Position numbers and translations under genes: made by a program. Under the pieces are notes generated by a model. That model was not told the origin of the DNA, did not search any database, and was given only the letters and a program-made list of their open reading frames with translations. Positions 8,401-11,159 of a DNA stretch of 11,159 nt are shown here, piece by piece (within the stretch, counting starts at the first letter, position 1; each line of letters begins with the position of its first letter). This stretch comes from Willaertia magna (lineage: Eukaryota > Heterolobosea > Eutetramitea > Acrasida > Naegleriidae): assembly GCA_902984215.1 (NCBI GenBank), contig CADWAF010001086.1, positions 1-11,159 on the forward strand, given 5' to 3'.

Positions 8401-9715
8401 ATGCAGTTGGGAATCTCAATAAATTGAAATAACTTAATGCTGGGAAAATAATGTTTGCTTCTAATAAATTACCAAGACCTCCATATAAAGAGAAAGTAGC
8501 AATTGAAACAAATAAAGGTGCCATTGTCATTAACATACTTGTAAATACACCAAGTAAAGTTGTTTGTAAAGTTTTAAAAATTTCATTGTCACGAATTTTC
8601 ATAACTTTTTGTAAAAAAGAATCTTCCCAAGCATAAAACTTTAAAATTCTAATACCTTGAATAATTTCATTTAAAATTTTAATTCTATCACCTGTAAATG
8701 CTAAAATTTGTTTTCTAAGTTTTTGATGTATTCTTGCAACAAAACCATTTATAGGAATAACAACAATCATAATTATACAACCAGCTATTGTTGATACACC
8801 AATTAAATTAAATAACATTGCTAAACATACAACAATTTGAAATACTCCAGACCACGTTAAATGTAAATAAGTTACTAACATTTGTATTTTGTTAGCATCA
8901 ATTGACATATAATTAATAACTTCACCTGTATTTAATTGTTGTCTAGCATAACTAGTTAATCTTAAAGATTTTCTATAAATTGCAGCAGATAACCCAGTTC
9001 TAATTCTCATACCTTGTGTTGTAACAATATGAAAATATTGATGTAAAATTATGGTACCAAATATTTGTAAAATAAATAATGAACCAACATAAACGTAACC
9101 CATATAGAAAGGAGCATCAGGTTCTTCCATAAATGAAATTATCCATTTAACAAATAATGGTGAAATTAATTGAGTTGAATCATAAATAAGTTTTAATATT
9201 CCAGCTAAATAAAATCTTAATCCATATGTTTTATGTAATGCATAAACTAAACTTGGTTTTTTCTTTGAATTTCCTTCTTTTAGTAATTCATTCTTCCAAT
9301 TTTTATGAAATCGTTCGGAATTATCATTCGCTTGATTTTGACCATGAAGTTGATATAGATCGGAAACTTGTAACACCTTAGAGTAGCCTGTTGACATTAA
9401 TCCTCCAATCCACCAAAAAGTTAATTTTGATAGCCAATTGGCTTCAACTTCTGGAGAAGGCTTTCTGTTAAAAAGTTTTGTTAGTTAACTTGAAAATTGT
9501 TAAAGTAATACTTACTGATGCTCTTCAGCAATTTCAAACTCATTCTTTTCTTGAACTTCTTTAAAGTATTGGTCAATATCATCTTTTTTATCTACTTTTT
9601 TATTGATTACTTCGGAATTTTTATTTTCAATAACTAATTCATCTTCCTTTTTATTATCATTATTTGCTTCCTTTTTATTATCATTATTTGCGTTATTACC
9701 GAAATGATTACTCAT
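5447..9715 (-). CDS. ABCC-family (MRP-type) full ABC transporter, two exons
   Basis: Joining 9516-9715 to 5447-9464 gives 1405 residues. ABCC proteins use ATP to move organic anions and conjugates (glutathione, glucuronate or drug conjugates) across the plasma or vacuolar membrane. The order is TMD1-NBD1-TMD2-NBD2 without the extra TMD0, so it is a short-form member like ABCC4. The ABCC entry motif ANWLSKLTFWW spans the region just after exon 1. NBD1: Walker A GPVGCGKSS 569-577, signature LSGGQ 659-663, YLFDD ending at Asp684 (Asp in place of the catalytic Glu, normal for ABCC), His716. NBD2: Walker A GRTGSGKST 1184-1192, FSVGQ 1287-1291, MDE 1310-1312 with catalytic Glu1312, His1343. All sites are intact in NBD2. 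A 76-residue charged insertion (473-548) follows the NBD1 A-loop Trp471. The ATG at 9715 is chosen; the GTG six bases upstream is not a likely eukaryotic start. The substrate cannot be inferred. Confidence 0.95.
8021..8248 (-). other. Charged insertion within NBD1 of the ABCC transporter
   Basis: Encodes about 76 residues (473-548), rich in Glu, Asp, Lys and Asn, placed between the FSW strand (A-loop Trp471) and the SFRLKNVNL strand. In most ABCC proteins this gap is around ten residues. It is probably a disordered loop on the cytosolic face next to the first ATP site. Ser and Thr are present but no specific kinase motif is claimed. Confidence 0.75.
9465..9515 (-). other. Intron of the ABCC gene (51 nt)
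   Basis: On the minus strand it runs from GTAAGT (9515 downward) to AACAG (ending 9465). Splicing joins CA to A to give Gln67 and links EIAEEHQ to KPSPEVEANWLSKL, recovering the ABCC N-terminal motif. Without this intron the gene would be called from an internal Met (9397) and lose 89 residues. Phase 2. Confidence 0.92.
9643..9690 (-). repeat. Perfect 24-bp tandem duplication in ABCC exon 1
   Basis: Two identical 24-bp units, 9643-9666 and 9667-9690, lie head to tail. The unit is a multiple of three, so the frame is kept and the protein carries ANNDNKKE twice in a row within its polar, charged N-terminal leader. Perfect identity suggests a recent slippage or duplication. Confidence 0.9.
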
Positions 9716-10220
9716 CTTCACTGTGAAACTCTGTAACGACGAGTAAAAAAAATTAATTAATATTGAAGGGTTCTTTTTTTTTCTGATGCTTTCAAGTTAT
9801 TTTTGAATTCGAATTAAAGTCACAAGTTCCTCCGTTTGTATGGACGCACAAAATGGGGTGAGTGTATTAATTTCTTTCATTATTACAAAAGAAATTACAA
9901 TGTTGATTAGGGATTTGAAATAATTATCCAATCTATCTATTCTTTAATATTTTACGAATTTTTTTAATAATTAATTATTAAAATATTAATTTTTTATTTA
10001 ATCAATTTCAAATTTTCAAGAACTGCCTGGAAAATACTAAAAGTCGCTATTCAACATAAAAACAGAAAAAAAAAACAAAAAAAAAACGCGCCAATAGAGC
10101 CTTTCGCAACAATTATTGTTTCATAATTTTTAATACAAAAAACTAAAAACACACAAAAAGAGATTAATTATTTTCATTCCTACCTTTTAGATAATAACAA
10201 AAATAATCACGATAATAATA
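9716..10220. promoter_or_regulatory. Divergent intergenic region between the ABCC gene and the last gene
   Basis: About 505 bp between divergent start codons, holding both promoters. Seen in it: poly-T next to the ABCC start (9773-9781); a short ATG frame followed by a GTGAGT donor-like site (9840-9863); a perfect 22-bp AT palindrome (9962-9983); poly-A runs at 10066-10086; CGCGCCAA at 10087-10094, the only GC-rich spot nearby and similar to an E2F/DP site; and TACCTTTTAG at 10181-10190, which resembles a 3' splice acceptor. All regulatory roles are inferred. Confidence 0.5.
9962..9983. repeat. Perfect 22-bp AT-only palindrome
   Basis: The sequence reads the same on both strands for 22 bp, centred on AATT at 9971-9974 within TAATTA-type motifs. 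It lies mid-way between two divergent genes. It could be a protein-binding site or a chance product of AT-rich DNA. Confidence 0.6.
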
Positions 10221-11159
10221 ATGCCTGTAACAACAAGGAGACAAAAGAAAAAGAAATTAGAAGCAAAACAAAAATTAACAACAACAACAACCATTAATAA
10301 CGATACTAAAATCAATAATGAAGAAGAAAAAGATGACGATTTATTACTAGATGAAGCAATAGATGAACAAAAAGAAGAAGAAGAAGACTACTACAAAACT
10401 ACTAACACAACTTCCAAATCAACAAAAAAGAAGAAAAATAATTCAAAAAGTTCACTATTGTCATCGGAAAAGAAAAAATCATTAAAAAAAAGAAATAAAG
10501 AAGAAGATAATGAACGAGAAGAAGAAGATGAAAATAATAATTCAATAGATTTAAATACAAAATTTAAAGCCTTAACTCAATTAAGAACAAAATTACGAAA
10601 AAAAAATGATTCACTTTTTGTAAAGAATAATTTTACAGTTCAACCATTTGAAAAGGAAATTCCAGTAAATCCTTATTGTAAAAATAATAACTCTCCCACC
10701 ACCGTTACAACTACCATTGTAAACAATAGTAGTAGTTCAACTGTAAATAATAATAATTCAAATTTATTATTATCAGATAATAATTGTTCAGAAGATGAAA
10801 GTAATAATTATTCATCATTTGGGGTTTCAGCTCAACATGTAGTTGAAAAGTTTTTTGAAAATGTAATTCAATCACATTTATTTCAAATGGAAAAGGAATA
10901 TGAGAAATTTAAAAATAATTTAAAAAAAGTAAAATTTCCAACGAAAAGTGAAATGAAAGAACAATGTGAAATTTTATTTTTAGAAAAATCAAAAATTGAA
11001 ATGTTATTTGCTAAAAGATTTAATAATAATTTATCAAATGAAGACAATTTAAAAAATAATTTAAAAAATAAATTTAACAAAAATTCAGTCTTTTCAGAGT
11101 TATCATTTCCAGAAGTGATAAGTAGTAATTTAAATAATAATAAATTTAATGAAAGAATG
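10221..11159 (+). CDS. Unrecognised low-complexity protein, N-terminal part (runs off the window)
   Basis: The frame from ATG 10221 stays open for 313 codons to the last base, so the gene is partial at its 3' end. Residues 1-100 are strongly charged: a basic start (MPVTTRRQKKKKLEAKQK), a poly-Thr stretch, acidic KEEEEED runs and several KKKK tracts that could act as nuclear localisation signals. Asn/Ser-rich tracts follow. From about residue 200 (GVSAQHVVEKFFENVIQSHLF) to about 275 the composition becomes more normal and looks helical, with alternating Lys/Glu and Leu/Phe/Ile; this may begin a folded or coiled-coil domain. I recognise no family. A nuclear or chromatin role would be a guess from the Lys tracts alone. 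An optional upstream exon at 9840-9857 is discussed in the findings. Long open length and codon bias in keeping with the other genes support that it is real. Confidence 0.75.
   Translation, partial: MPVTTRRQKKKKLEAKQKLTTTTTINNDTKINNEEEKDDDLLLDEAIDEQKEEEEDYYKTTNTTSKSTKKKKNNSKSSLLSSEKKKSLKKRNKEEDNEREEEDENNNSIDLNTKFKALTQLRTKLRKKNDSLFVKNNFTVQPFEKEIPVNPYCKNNNSPTTVTTTIVNNSSSSTVNNNNSNLLLSDNNCSEDESNNYSSFGVSAQHVVEKFFENVIQSHLFQMEKEYEKFKNNLKKVKFPTKSEMKEQCEILFLEKSKIEMLFAKRFNNNLSNEDNLKNNLKNKFNKNSVFSELSFPEVISSNLNNNKFNERM

Noticed and set aside
9716..9721. GTG start six bases upstream of the ABCC ATG
   Set aside because: This is a eukaryotic gene and an ATG lies in frame immediately downstream; a GTG start has no support.
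10883..11080. 65-codon minus-strand open frame within the last gene
   Set aside because: It is a shadow of the plus-strand frame: the Lys/Asn-rich codons AAA and AAT read as Phe and Leu/Ile-type codons on the other strand.

Overview
The window is eukaryotic DNA from an AT-rich, gene-dense genome. It carries five protein-coding genes, three of them intact and intronless or nearly so. Three short introns with GT..AG borders (49, 51 and 72 nt) are well supported, and all three interrupt the frame after the second codon base. Coding regions are rich in Asn (AAT) and acidic low-complexity tracts, and every visible stop codon is TAA. This suits a free-living amoeba. I favour a heterolobosean of the Naegleria type over a dictyostelid, because the intergenic DNA is not extremely AT-rich, but this is inference from style and not from a marker gene.

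Layout from left to right: (1) 18-1289, minus strand, a divergent CDC123/D123-family protein, the ATP-grasp-like family that helps assemble translation factor eIF2. (2) 1527-3392, minus strand, a 621-residue protein with a Ras/Rab-like GTPase domain at its C-terminus, a long disordered N-terminal extension, an MGLCCS N-terminus that looks myristoylated and palmitoylated, no C-terminal prenylation cysteine and an altered switch II. (3) 4017-5418, plus strand, three exons, a secreted 426-residue Ntn hydrolase of peptidase family C45, related to fungal acyl-CoA:6-aminopenicillanate acyltransferase and insect Tan. (4) 5447-9715, minus strand, two exons, a complete 1405-residue short-form ABCC (MRP-type) transporter; its first exon is separated by a 51-nt intron and is easily missed. 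(5) 10221 to the window edge, plus strand, the N-terminal 313 residues of an unrecognised low-complexity, basic and acidic protein, possibly with a small upstream exon at 9840-9857.

Genes 2 and 3 are divergent and share a 624-bp intergenic region; genes 4 and 5 are divergent and share about 505 bp. Genes 3 and 4 are convergent, with only 28 bp between their stop codons, so their 3' UTRs almost certainly overlap.

The genes do not form an obvious pathway, and I see no mobile element, CRISPR array, RNA gene or clear multi-gene system. The most interesting items are the unusual GTPase (membrane anchor moved to the N-terminus, altered catalytic loop, Asn-rich insertion), the secreted C45 enzyme with a Ser-Cys instead of Gly-Cys self-cleavage site, and the charged insertion inside the first nucleotide-binding domain of the ABCC protein.
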